Shown here piece after piece: positions 7,586 through 15,532 of a stretch of 18,158 nucleotides of DNA. Each line of letters opens with the position of its first letter. Positions within the stretch are counted from its first letter, which is position 1. The stretch is from the NCBI GenBank assembly GCA_017543005.1, contig JAFWEA010000075.1:1-18158 (forward strand), read 5' to 3'. The position numbers were made by a program, and so were the translations under genes. The notes under the pieces are model-generated. The model did no database searches and had not been told where the DNA came from. It saw only the letters and a list, made by a program, of their open reading frames with translations. The DNA comes from Solobacterium sp. (GTDB taxonomy: Bacteria; Bacillota_I; Bacilli_A; Erysipelotrichales; Erysipelotrichaceae).

Positions 7586-9400
7586 ATGGATCAGAAGAAT
7601 ATCAGAAATTTTTGCATCATAGCGCATATTGATCACGGCAAGTCGACCCTGGCTGACCGGATTCTCGAGATGACCGATACCGTACAGCAGCGGGATATGA
7701 AAGCCCAGCTGCTCGATGAGATGGATCTGGAGCGGGAGCGGGGCATCACGATCAAACTGAATGCCGTGCAGCTGAGCTATACTGCCGCCGACGGCCAGGA
7801 GTATCTTTTCAACCTGATCGATACCCCCGGTCATGTCGACTTTGCCTATGAAGTATCCCGGTCCCTGGCGGCCTGCGAAGGGGCTGTGCTGGTCGTGGAT
7901 GCGACCCAGGGGGTCCAGGCCCAGACCCTGGCCAATACCTATCTGGCGCTGGACAACGACCTGGAAATCATCCCGGTCATCAACAAGATTGACATGAATA
8001 ACGCCCAGCCTGACGTGGTCAAGGCGGAAATCGAAAATATCATCGGTCTGGACTGCACCGGGGCACCGCTGATCTCGGCCCGGACCGGTCTCAATGTGGA
8101 CCAGGTGCTGGAAAAGATCGTCACGGATATCCCGGCCCCGTCCGGGGATCCAAACGCGCCGCTGCAGGCCCTTGTATTCGATTCGTTCTACGATCCGTAC
8201 CGCGGGGTTATTGCGCTGGTCCGCATCCGGCAGGGTGAGATGCATGTCGGTGACCGGATCCGCTTCATGGCCACCGGGGCTGAATATGAAATCACCGAAG
8301 CCGGTATCCGCAATCCGAAGGAAGTGCCGCTGCAGACCCTATGCTGCGGGGATGTCGGCTGGTTTGCGGCTTCGATCAAATCCATCCGGGATGTGCAGGT
8401 GGGTGATACCGTCACCCTGGCGGCCCGGCCGGCTGATGCGCCGCTGGAAGGCTACCGGAAACTGAATCCGATGGTTTACTGCGGTCTGTATCCGTCCGAT
8501 GCCAAGCGCTATGAAGATCTGCATGAAGCCCTGGACAAGCTGCAGCTCAACGATGCATCGCTGCAGTATGAACCGGAAACATCACAGGCGCTGGGCTTCG
8601 GCTTCCGCTGCGGGTTCCTGGGCCTGCTGCACATGGATGTGGTGCAGGAGCGGCTGGAAAGGGAATACAACCTCGACCTGATCGCCACCGCGCCTTCGGT
8701 TATCTATCATGTCTATCTGACTGACGGGACGATGATTGAGATCGACAACCCGGCCAGAATGCCGGAAGCTTCGCGGATCCTGCGGGTGGAAGAACCGTAT
8801 GTCAAGGCGGAACTGATGGTGCCGGATGCCTATATCGGGGCCGTCATGGATCTTTGCCAGAACAAGCGCGGCATCTATAAGGAAATGCAGGTTATCGATG
8901 CCGGGCGGAATATGCTGACGTATGAACTGCCGCTGTCGGAAATCATCTTTGATTTCTTTGACCGGCTGAAATCCTGTTCAAAGGGATATGCTTCGCTGGA
9001 CTATGAACTGATCGGTTACCGCAAGGAAGACCTGGTCCGCATGGATATCCTGCTCAACGGGGAGCCGGTGGATGCCCTGTCGGTCATCATTCACCGTTCG
9101 GAAGCCTATGCCCGGGGCAGTGAGATCACCGTCCGGCTGAAGGAACTGATCCCCAAGCAGCAGTTTGAAATCCCGGTGCAGGCTGCCATCGGCGGCAAGG
9201 TCATTGCCCGCACGAATATCAAGTCGCTCCGCAAGAACGTCCTGGCCAAGTGCTATGGCGGCGATATTTCGCGTAAGAAGAAACTGCTGGAAAAGCAGAA
9301 GGAAGGAAAAAAGCGCATGAAGGCTGTCGGGTCTGTTGTCATCCCGCAGGAAGCGTTCATGGCCGTGCTTTCGATGGATGATGACAGCCGCCGCAAATAG
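7586..9400 (+). CDS. lepA: Elongation factor 4 (LepA), ribosome back-translocase
   Basis: This translational GTPase (604 aa, the family's normal length) acts on stalled or mistranslocated ribosomes. G1 is A13-H-I-D-H-G-K-S-T21, the switch I G2 is R-G-I-T-I-K, G3 is D79-T-P-G-H, G4 is N133-K-I-D136, and G5 is S-A-R-T-G. Domains II, III and V follow. The LepA-specific C-terminus is recognisable by the Y-G-G-D-I-S-R-K-K-K-L-L-E-K-Q-K-E-G-K-K-R-M-K segment, which enters the peptidyl-transferase centre. GGAG at 7577-7580 precedes the ATG. Its last 23 bases overlap hemW, so the two are probably translationally coupled, as in the lepA-hemW pair of many Firmicutes. Confidence 0.97.
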   Translation: MDQKNIRNFCIIAHIDHGKSTLADRILEMTDTVQQRDMKAQLLDEMDLERERGITIKLNAVQLSYTAADGQEYLFNLIDTPGHVDFAYEVSRSLAACEGAVLVVDATQGVQAQTLANTYLALDNDLEIIPVINKIDMNNAQPDVVKAEIENIIGLDCTGAPLISARTGLNVDQVLEKIVTDIPAPSGDPNAPLQALVFDSFYDPYRGVIALVRIRQGEMHVGDRIRFMATGAEYEITEAGIRNPKEVPLQTLCCGDVGWFAASIKSIRDVQVGDTVTLAARPADAPLEGYRKLNPMVYCGLYPSDAKRYEDLHEALDKLQLNDASLQYEPETSQALGFGFRCGFLGLLHMDVVQERLEREYNLDLIATAPSVIYHVYLTDGTMIEIDNPARMPEASRILRVEEPYVKAELMVPDAYIGAVMDLCQNKRGIYKEMQVIDAGRNMLTYELPLSEIIFDFFDRLKSCSKGYASLDYELIGYRKEDLVRMDILLNGEPVDALSVIIHRSEAYARGSEITVRLKELIPKQQFEIPVQAAIGGKVIARTNIKSLRKNVLAKCYGGDISRKKKLLEKQKEGKKRMKAVGSVVIPQEAFMAVLSMDDDSRRK

Positions 9401-10526
9401 GCCGCAGGCCCTTTACCTGCACGTGCCGTTCTGCCGGACCATCTGTTACTACTGCGATTTCTGTCATGAGGTCTACCGCCGGGAAACGGCTGAGGACTGG
9501 CTTCAGGCTGTAAGAAAACAGCTGGCAGGGACGGAAATCGGCCCGCTGAAGACGATCTATATCGGCGGCGGCACACCGACCAGCCTGGATGCGGATCTGC
9601 TGGATGAACTGCTCGGGCTGCTGGATCCGTACCGCTGTGCTGAAACCGAAGAATACACGATTGAAATCAATCCGGAAACACTGACGGATGAGAAAGCGGC
9701 ACTGCTGCAGAGACATGGCGTCAACCGGGCGAGCCTGGGTTTCCAGACGGCCGATGCCGCACTGCTGCAGAAGATCAACCGCCATCATACACCGCAGGAT
9801 GTGGAGCGGGCTGCCGCCTGCCTGCGGGCCCACGATATCGACAACATATCGCTGGATCTGATGTACAGCCTGCCCGGACAGACCATGGCCTCCCTGCAGG
9901 ACAGTGTTCATCAGGCCCTGGCCATCAGACCGGATCATCTTTCGCTTTACAGCCTGACCGTGGAACCGGATACGGTCTTCGGGCGCCGGGGCATTGAACC
10001 CCTGGATGAGGACACGGAAGCCGACATGTACGAATGGATCTGCCGGACGCTGCCCGCCCATGGCTATGAGCAGTACGAGATCTCCAACTTTGCCCGGCCG
10101 GGCCGGGAATCACGCCACAACCTGGTGTACTGGCACTATGAAGACTTTACCGGCATCTCCTGCGGGGCTTCCGGCAAAGAGGGGAATATCCGCTATGACA
10201 TGCCCGCAAGGCTGTCAGCGTATCTTGCCGACCCGCTGGGAAGGGATGAGCTGGTCCTGGCGGAAGAAGACATGATGTTCGAGATGCTCATGATGGGACT
10301 GCGGCTGAAGCAGGGGGTTTCCGCCGCGGATTTCAAAAAGCGTTTCGATCAGGATCTGCATGATGTCTACGGGGACATCATTGACCAGATGACCGCCCGG
10401 GGCCTGCTGGTTTACAGTGAGGGCCGGCTGGCCTGTACCGAAGCCGGGTTCCCGATCTTGAATTCCATTCTGGTGGAATTTCTGCCGGAGACCGAAAACA
10501 CGCTTGCACCGCAGGCCGGTGAATGA
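9378..10526 (+). CDS. hemW: Radical SAM haem chaperone HemW (HemN-like)
   Basis: This 382-aa protein belongs to the HemN/HemW radical SAM family. The 4Fe-4S motif is C19-x3-C23-x2-C26, followed by D27-F28 as in HemW; oxygen-independent coproporphyrinogen oxidases have C-x-C instead. The SAM-binding Y-I-G-G-G-T-P-T motif is clear, as are the N-I-S-L-D-L-M-Y-S-L-P-G segment and the C-terminal winged-helix HemN_C region. HemW binds haem and is thought to deliver it to haem proteins. The start is ATG 9378 or 9381, both inside lepA. A TTG start at 9336 is possible in frame but would add unconserved sequence. A fourth cysteine, C29, stands where HemW usually has Asn. No other haem gene is nearby. 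Confidence 0.9.
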   Translation: MMTAAANRPQALYLHVPFCRTICYYCDFCHEVYRRETAEDWLQAVRKQLAGTEIGPLKTIYIGGGTPTSLDADLLDELLGLLDPYRCAETEEYTIEINPETLTDEKAALLQRHGVNRASLGFQTADAALLQKINRHHTPQDVERAAACLRAHDIDNISLDLMYSLPGQTMASLQDSVHQALAIRPDHLSLYSLTVEPDTVFGRRGIEPLDEDTEADMYEWICRTLPAHGYEQYEISNFARPGRESRHNLVYWHYEDFTGISCGASGKEGNIRYDMPARLSAYLADPLGRDELVLAEEDMMFEMLMMGLRLKQGVSAADFKKRFDQDLHDVYGDIIDQMTARGLLVYSEGRLACTEAGFPILNSILVEFLPETENTLAPQAGE

Positions 10527-10532
10527 TAATAT
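10504..10532 (+). promoter_or_regulatory. Probable promoter for rpsO
   Basis: TTGCAC (10504-10509) is 17 bp from TAATAT (10527-10532), with TG at 10524-10525 giving an extended -10 that overlaps the hemW stop. Overlapping alternatives (TATATA, TATAAA) lie just downstream but would have long spacers. Confidence 0.5.
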
Positions 10533-10536
10533 ATAA

Positions 10537-10610
10537 AGGCTTTCAGCCTGGGTTTACCGCTTCCTCGGCGGCTTACTCGGACCGGAAGGACTGTTGAACA
10601 AGGAGGAAAA
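10537..10610 (+). promoter_or_regulatory. Structured rpsO 5' leader, candidate S15 autoregulatory RNA
   Basis: The roughly 80-nt leader can form several helices: AGGCT (10537-10541)/AGCCT (10545-10549); CCGC (10557-10560)/GCGG (10568-10571); CTTCC (10560-10564)/GGAAG (10584-10588); and CAGCCT (10544-10549) with AGGACTG (10588-10593 region, one bulge). Some of these exclude each other, which would allow switching. S15 is known to repress its own mRNA in several phyla by binding a leader that mimics its 16S site. The function here is inferred from position and pairing only. AGGAGG at 10601-10606 is the ribosome-binding site. Confidence 0.5.
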
Positions 10611-10615
10611 AGAAA

Positions 10616-10882
10616 ATGCTCGACAAAGAGACAAAGCAGCAGATCATCAAGGACTTCGCCCGTTTCGAGGGTGATACAGGATCTGTCGAAGTTCAGGTCG
10701 CCATGCTGACAAAGCAGATCAACCTGCTGACAGAACATCTGAAGGCTCACAAAAAGGATTACTCTTCTTCCCGCGGTCTGATGAAGATGGTCGGTAAGAG
10801 AAGAAATCTGATGGAATACCTGAAGAAGAATGATGTCAACCGTTACCGTGAACTGGTCAAGAGACTTGGCCTGAGAAAGTAA
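10616..10882 (+). CDS. rpsO: 30S ribosomal protein S15
   Basis: This 88-aa S15 has the family features: I-I-K-D-F-A-R-F-E-G-D-T-G-S-V-E-V-Q-V-A at the start, L-T-E-H-L-K-A-H-K-K-D-Y-S-S-S-R-G-L in the middle loop, and R-R-N-L-M-E-Y-L ending in L-V-K-R-L-G-L-R. S15 binds 16S helices 20-22 and nucleates the platform of the 30S subunit. A strong AGGAGG lies 9 nt upstream of the ATG. Arg codons are CGT, CGC and AGA with no CGG, the same strong-expression pattern as rpsT. It is a single-gene transcription unit with its own leader and terminator. In Firmicutes a polynucleotide phosphorylase gene often follows, but here an ABC exporter does. Confidence 0.97.
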   Translation: MLDKETKQQIIKDFARFEGDTGSVEVQVAMLTKQINLLTEHLKAHKKDYSSSRGLMKMVGKRRNLMEYLKKNDVNRYRELVKRLGLRK

Positions 10883-10890
10883 TGAGCTGC

Positions 10891-10918
10891 GGCCGGATTA
10901 TACCGGCCTTTCTTTTTT
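10891..10918 (+). terminator. Rho-independent terminator of rpsO
   Basis: A 6-bp all-GC stem GGCCGG (10891-10896)/CCGGCC (10903-10908) around the loop ATTATA is followed at once by TTTCTTTTTT (10909-10918). It is the strongest simple terminator in the window. Confidence 0.92.
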
Positions 10919-10920
10919 CC

Positions 10921-10934
10921 TGCTACAATATAAT
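10921..10934 (+). promoter_or_regulatory. Promoter -10 region for the ABC exporter, close to the start codon
   Basis: Two overlapping -10 candidates are present: TACAAT (10924-10929) preceded by TGC (extended -10), and a perfect TATAAT (10929-10934). No convincing -35 exists, because the space is occupied by the rpsO terminator. Transcription would begin at about 10936 or 10941, and the ATG is at 10941, so the mRNA would have a leader of 0-5 nt. Confidence 0.55.
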
Positions 10935-10940
10935 CTGCCT

Positions 10941-11642
10941 ATGAGCTATATCGAATTTCGTAATGTTACCAAGACGTATCACGTCGGAGAAGTGGATATC
11001 AGGGCGCTGGACGGCGTCAACTTTTCTGTTGAAAAAGGGGAATTTGTGGTTATTGCCGGGGCCAGCGGGGCCGGCAAGAGTACGATTCTGAATATCCTCG
11101 GCGGCATGGATCAGTGCACGGACGGGGAGATTGAAGTCGACGGGGTGCGGATTGATGAGATGGATGAGAAGGAACTGACGGATTACCGCCGGTTTGATAT
11201 CGGTTTTGTCTTCCAGTTCTATAACCTCGTGCAGAACCTGACTGCCAGGGAAAATGTCGAACTGGCCACGGAGATTTCACGGGATCCGCTGGATGTTGTG
11301 ACAACCCTGGAACAGGTCGGGCTGAAAGAGCGGATGAACAACTTTCCGTCCCAGCTGTCCGGCGGGGAACAGCAGCGGGTGGCCATTGCCCGGGCCCTGG
11401 CCAAGAATCCGAAACTGCTGCTGTGCGATGAGCCGACCGGTGCCCTCGACTATGTGACCGGCAAGCAGATCCTGCAGCTGCTGCAGGATACCTGCCGCAC
11501 CCATGGCATGACCGTGATCATCATCACCCATAACCTGGCCCTCTGCCCGATGGGCGACCGGGTCTTCCGGGTCAAGAGCGGCCGGATTGTTTCTGCCGAA
11601 TACAATGAACATCCGCAGGATATCGCATCCATTGAGTGGTGA
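10941..11642 (+). CDS. ABC transporter ATP-binding protein, MacB/LolD (FtsE-like) type
   Basis: This cytoplasmic nucleotide-binding subunit (233 aa) powers the adjoining FtsX-type permease. Walker A is G40-A-S-G-A-G-K46-S-T48. The Q-loop is in F-V-F-Q-F-Y-N-L, the signature is L139-S-G-G-E-Q-Q-R, Walker B ends in D163-E164, and the switch His is H197 (T-H-N). The hydrophobic insertion pattern Y-N-L-V-Q-N-L-T-A-R-E-N-V is that of the MacB/LolD/BceA group, whose members act as mechanotransmitters or extract substrates from the membrane. There is no ribosome-binding site before the ATG, and a -10 element ends only 6 bp upstream, so translation is probably leaderless. It is 6 bp upstream of the permease gene. 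The substrate is unknown, and no two-component system or lipoprotein gene is adjacent. Confidence 0.93.
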   Translation: MSYIEFRNVTKTYHVGEVDIRALDGVNFSVEKGEFVVIAGASGAGKSTILNILGGMDQCTDGEIEVDGVRIDEMDEKELTDYRRFDIGFVFQFYNLVQNLTARENVELATEISRDPLDVVTTLEQVGLKERMNNFPSQLSGGEQQRVAIARALAKNPKLLLCDEPTGALDYVTGKQILQLLQDTCRTHGMTVIIITHNLALCPMGDRVFRVKSGRIVSAEYNEHPQDIASIEW

Positions 11643-11648
11643 GTCCGG

Positions 11649-14600
11649 ATGAACAGGAGCCAGCAGAGAGATCTTTTCCGTCTGATCAGAGCGACCAGGA
11701 GCCGCTTCTTTTCACTGACGGCAATCGTTACCCTCGGCGTGGCTTTTTTTGTCGGTGTTTCGGCTGTCTCCACGATCATGGCCTACAGTGTGGACCAATA
11801 TGATGATGCGTATGCCCTCAAGGATATAACGGTTTATTCGGACTTCGGCTTTGATGAGGCCGATGTCGATGCGGTCAGACAGCTGGATGATGTCAGGGAT
11901 GCCGAAGGGGCAAAGTTTGTGGATGTGACGGCCGTCAGCGGCAGCCGCAACAGCATTACCCGGATTCATTCCTGGTCAGAAGACATGCGGCTGAATCATT
12001 TTGTGCTGCGGACCGGCCGGCTGCCCGAAAAACCCGGGGAAGCCCTGGCTGAAAATGGCACTGAACTGATCCAGGGATTTTCGCTGGGCAGCACGGTGCA
12101 GCTGTACCGGCCGGATGATGATCTGGACGACTGGCTGGTCACGGATACCCTGACCATTGTCGGGACGATCGATACCCCGGTCTATCTGAACCAGACAAAG
12201 GAAAACAGCACCCTGAGCAACCAGTACATCGGTACCTATCTGTATGTGACCGATGATACGTTCGTGCCGGAGTATTATACGGAGATGAATGTGCTGACCG
12301 TGGCCGGGGAGGAGATGAATACCTTCTCGGATGCCTATGATGACTATGACGCGGCGGTCAAGAAGAAGATCGAGACGCTGGCGGAAACCCAGGCGGATGT
12401 GCGCCGGGACCGGATCGTATCGGAAGCCATGGATGAATATAATGACGGCCTGGCGGAATATGAGGATGGTCTGCAGGAATTCAACGAGGCCATTGCCGAT
12501 GCGGAGAAGGAACTGGCGGATGCCCGTAAGGAAATCGCCGCCGGCCAGAAACAGCTCGATGATGGTATCAAACAGCTGCAGGACGGTCAGGCTGAGCTGG
12601 ATGCGCAGAAAGCAGCGGCGGAGACGGAACTGGCCGAAGCCCGCAAAAAGATCGCCGACGGGGCGGCTGAACTGGAAGCCGGCAAGAAGGAGTTCGCCGC
12701 GGCCGAAGCGGAAATGAACGCGAACCTTGCGACGATTGATGATGCGATCCGGCAGCTGCAGGATGCGCAGGCGACCCTTAGTGCATTGAAAGCGATGCAG
12801 GCCATTGTCCATGATCCGGCCATGCAGGACCTGCTGACCCAGCTGGAGGCACTGCCGGAAGACATGAAGGACATGAGTGTCGATGAACTGATCGACCTTC
12901 TGCCGCAGCTGAAGGAAAGACTGAAGGAACTGGAAGAAGAAGGCGGGGTCAGTATCGATACCCCGGGCGATATCAAAAATGAAGTGAATAACCTGAAAAA
13001 CCGCATTGCCGCAGATCAGGCTGTGCTGCAGAGTGAAACGGCCGCGGCCTGGCGTACGGCGCTTGCCGCCATGGCGGAAGATGAGATGCCAACGGAAACA
13101 GATGCGGAAGTACTGACGGTGCTTTCTTCATGGTGCCCGGAACTGGCTAAGGAAACAGCCGGGGAAATCCTGGCTGCCTGGCAGGAGACGGAAACCCGCA
13201 TCAATGCGGCTGATGAAGCGGTGAATTCCGCTGAAGCCGATGCTGCAATGGCGGCCATGGATGAACTGGATCCTGATCTGGATCTGACCGCTTTCCTGGA
13301 TATCGATCCGGAACAGCTGCATGAGCTCTACCATCAGCTGAATGAATACCTGCCGGAAGGTGAAAAGATCAATACGGTCCGGGATCTGATTGAGGCAATG
13401 CCGAAACTGATTGAGCAGCTGGATGCGGCTGTGAAAGCGGCTGAGGACGAACTGCGGGCCCAGGGCTTTGATCCGGATCATCTGGATCAGGCCATCAGTG
13501 ACCTGCAGCAGACAAGACAGCAGATCGTTGACGGCCTGGCCGCCGCCCGGCAGGAACTGGCTGACGGGGAAGCAGAACTGAAGAAAGGGCGGTCGCAGCT
13601 GGAGGCCGGGGAACGGGAGTTCCGCACCCAGATCGAAGCGGCCCAGAAAACCATCAATGAAGGCTGGCAGGAAGTGGCGGAAAACCGGGAGAAACTGGCC
13701 GATGCCCGCCGGCAGCTGGCGGAGGGTGAACAGGAGCTGGCCGACAAGAAGCTGGATGGCGAACAGGAACTCAATGACGCCAAGGCCGATCTCGACAAGG
13801 CCCTGCAGGATATCCAGGATCTCGGCGAAGGGAACTGGACTGTGCTTGACCGCTCCCAGCATTATGCCACTGCGACCTACCGCAGCACCGTGGAACAGAT
13901 GCAGGCCATTGCAAATATATTCCCGGTCTTCTTTATCCTGGTGGCAGCGCTTGTCTGTCTGACAACCATGACCCGCATGGTGGCGGAACAGCGCGGCCAG
14001 ATCGGCATCATGCGGGCCTTGGGCTATACCCGCCTGCAGTGTGCCGCCAAATACCTCGTTTATGCGGGTATTGCCACCGGGATCGGCATTGTGCTTGGCT
14101 GTATCGTGGGCCTGGCGACGTTCCCGGCGGTGATCTATCATACCTGGCGGATGATGTACATCCTGCCGGTGATGAAACTGAAGATGCCATGGGGCCTGGC
14201 CGGGGTGACCGCCGTGGTCTTCCTGCTTATCATGGAATGGACGACCTGGCAGGCCTGCAAGGCTGACATGGTTGAAGTGCCGGCGCAGCTGATGCGGCCG
14301 AAGGCCCCGCAGATGGGCCGCAAGACATTGCTTGAACATCTCGGTTTCCTCTGGCAGCGGCTGTCTTTCACCGGCAAGGTGACGGTCCGCAACCTGATCC
14401 GCTACAAGCGCCGCTTTATCATGACCGTCATCGGCGTGGCCGGCTGCTGTGCGCTGCTGGTGACGGGGTTCGGGGTCCGGGATTCCATCAATTCGATGGT
14501 CGATCTGCAGTTCTATGAACTCATGAAAACCGACGGCATGGCCCGGCTGGACAACGAACTCACTGCCTCGGAAGCGGTGGGCATGCAGCGGGAGATGGCC

Positions 14601-15497
14601 GGTCGCAGCGATGTGGCCAAGGCCGTTCTGGCCGGCAGCTACAGTGCCCAGGCCTGGGACCGTACGGATCACGATGAGACGGTCTTTGCCCAGGTGTTTG
14701 ATGATGCCGCCGAGATGGAAGAAGTCTATGTCCTGCGCACCCGGCGCGGTCACAATGAAATCATTCCGGCGGATGACGGGGTGATCATCAGTGAAAAGTT
14801 TGCCGAGAATTTTGATCTTTCAGTCGGTGATACCTTTGTGATGGAAAGCCGTACAGGCGTGCGCCGGGAAGTGAAGGTCAATGCCATCATGGAGATGTAT
14901 ATCCATCACTATGTGCTGATGACAAAAGCCTACTACCGCAGTGTCTTCGGTACGGATATGCGGGAGAATACGCTGTTTATCAAGGCGGCGGCTGACGGCA
15001 AGCAGCTGCAGAAGGAGATTGTCAGCCTGCCGGGCATCAGCGAGATTGAATTCAACGATGCCACCCTGGAAAACTTCCGCACCATGGTCAAGGGCATTGA
15101 CGCAGTGGTCTGGGTGCTGATCATTTCCTCCATGTCACTGGCCTTTGTGGTCCTTGGCAACCTGACCAATGTCAATATCAGCGAACGGCAGCGGGAAATC
15201 GCCACTTTGAAAGTGCTCGGGTTCCGGCCGCGGGAAGTGCAGAGTTATATCTATAAAGAAAACAATATCCTGACAGCCATCGGGGCTCTGGCAGGATTGC
15301 CGCTGGGCAATATCCTGCACCATTACATCATGCGGCAGGTGGAAATGAACTACGTCATGTTCGGGAGAAGTCTGCTGCCGGCAAGTTTCGTGCTGGCCTG
15401 GGTGCTGACCATTGTCTTCGGCCTGATTGTCAACCGTTCCATGAATCGCCGGCTGCACCAGATCGAAATGGTCGAATCCCTCAAGAGTGTCGAGTAA
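11649..15497 (+). CDS. Large FtsX-type ABC permease with coiled-coil extracellular stalk
   Basis: This 1282-aa membrane protein contains two FtsX-like modules. By hydrophobicity I read eight membrane segments: about 22-46, 757-777, 801-829, 848-868, 922-943, 1151-1174, 1207-1228 and 1246-1265. The first outside loop (47-756) begins with a MacB-core-like domain (about 50-255). It then has heptad-repeat arms at about 265-385 and 612-727, separated by an acidic helical middle part (386-611). The arms are built of repeated units such as Q-L-D-D-G-I-K/Q-L-Q-D-G-Q-A. The second outside loop (944-1150) resembles another MacB core domain. FtsX signature stretches are M-V-A-E-Q-R-G-Q-I-G-I-M-R-A-L-G-Y and N-I-S-E-R-Q-R-E-I-A-T-L-K-V-L-G. 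Its ribosome-binding site is weak, so coupling to the ATPase gene is likely. The function is unknown: export, antimicrobial defence, or control of cell-wall hydrolases are all possible. Confidence 0.88.
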   Translation: MNRSQQRDLFRLIRATRSRFFSLTAIVTLGVAFFVGVSAVSTIMAYSVDQYDDAYALKDITVYSDFGFDEADVDAVRQLDDVRDAEGAKFVDVTAVSGSRNSITRIHSWSEDMRLNHFVLRTGRLPEKPGEALAENGTELIQGFSLGSTVQLYRPDDDLDDWLVTDTLTIVGTIDTPVYLNQTKENSTLSNQYIGTYLYVTDDTFVPEYYTEMNVLTVAGEEMNTFSDAYDDYDAAVKKKIETLAETQADVRRDRIVSEAMDEYNDGLAEYEDGLQEFNEAIADAEKELADARKEIAAGQKQLDDGIKQLQDGQAELDAQKAAAETELAEARKKIADGAAELEAGKKEFAAAEAEMNANLATIDDAIRQLQDAQATLSALKAMQAIVHDPAMQDLLTQLEALPEDMKDMSVDELIDLLPQLKERLKELEEEGGVSIDTPGDIKNEVNNLKNRIAADQAVLQSETAAAWRTALAAMAEDEMPTETDAEVLTVLSSWCPELAKETAGEILAAWQETETRINAADEAVNSAEADAAMAAMDELDPDLDLTAFLDIDPEQLHELYHQLNEYLPEGEKINTVRDLIEAMPKLIEQLDAAVKAAEDELRAQGFDPDHLDQAISDLQQTRQQIVDGLAAARQELADGEAELKKGRSQLEAGEREFRTQIEAAQKTINEGWQEVAENREKLADARRQLAEGEQELADKKLDGEQELNDAKADLDKALQDIQDLGEGNWTVLDRSQHYATATYRSTVEQMQAIANIFPVFFILVAALVCLTTMTRMVAEQRGQIGIMRALGYTRLQCAAKYLVYAGIATGIGIVLGCIVGLATFPAVIYHTWRMMYILPVMKLKMPWGLAGVTAVVFLLIMEWTTWQACKADMVEVPAQLMRPKAPQMGRKTLLEHLGFLWQRLSFTGKVTVRNLIRYKRRFIMTVIGVAGCCALLVTGFGVRDSINSMVDLQFYELMKTDGMARLDNELTASEAVGMQREMAGRSDVAKAVLAGSYSAQAWDRTDHDETVFAQVFDDAAEMEEVYVLRTRRGHNEIIPADDGVIISEKFAENFDLSVGDTFVMESRTGVRREVKVNAIMEMYIHHYVLMTKAYYRSVFGTDMRENTLFIKAAADGKQLQKEIVSLPGISEIEFNDATLENFRTMVKGIDAVVWVLIISSMSLAFVVLGNLTNVNISERQREIATLKVLGFRPREVQSYIYKENNILTAIGALAGLPLGNILHHYIMRQVEMNYVMFGRSLLPASFVLAWVLTIVFGLIVNRSMNRRLHQIEMVESLKSVE

Positions 15498-15503
15498 TCA
15501 TCA

Positions 15504-15532
15504 TTGAATTCAGTCTGCTTTTTCTTCATAAT
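15504..15532 (+). promoter_or_regulatory. Promoter for desulfoferrodoxin gene
   Basis: TTGAAT (15504-15509) lies 17 bp from CATAAT (15527-15532), the same -35 hexamer and spacing as the glyS promoter. Predicted start is near 15539. No terminator is visible after the upstream permease gene, so some read-through into this gene is possible. Confidence 0.72.

Noticed and set aside
9336..9377. TTG start adding 14 residues to HemW
   Set aside because: The added residues are encoded over the conserved LepA C-terminus and do not resemble HemW. ATG 9378/9381 gives the usual short N-terminus.
12441..13830. DNA-level tandem repeat in the permease gene
   Set aside because: The similarity is at protein heptad level with diverged codons. 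There is no exact DNA repeat unit that would indicate a satellite or a recent duplication.
13128..14753. 541-codon minus-strand open frame opposite the permease gene
   Set aside because: The forward frame has clear membrane segments and FtsX motifs. The reverse is compositional, rich in His, Gln and Arg from antisense codons.
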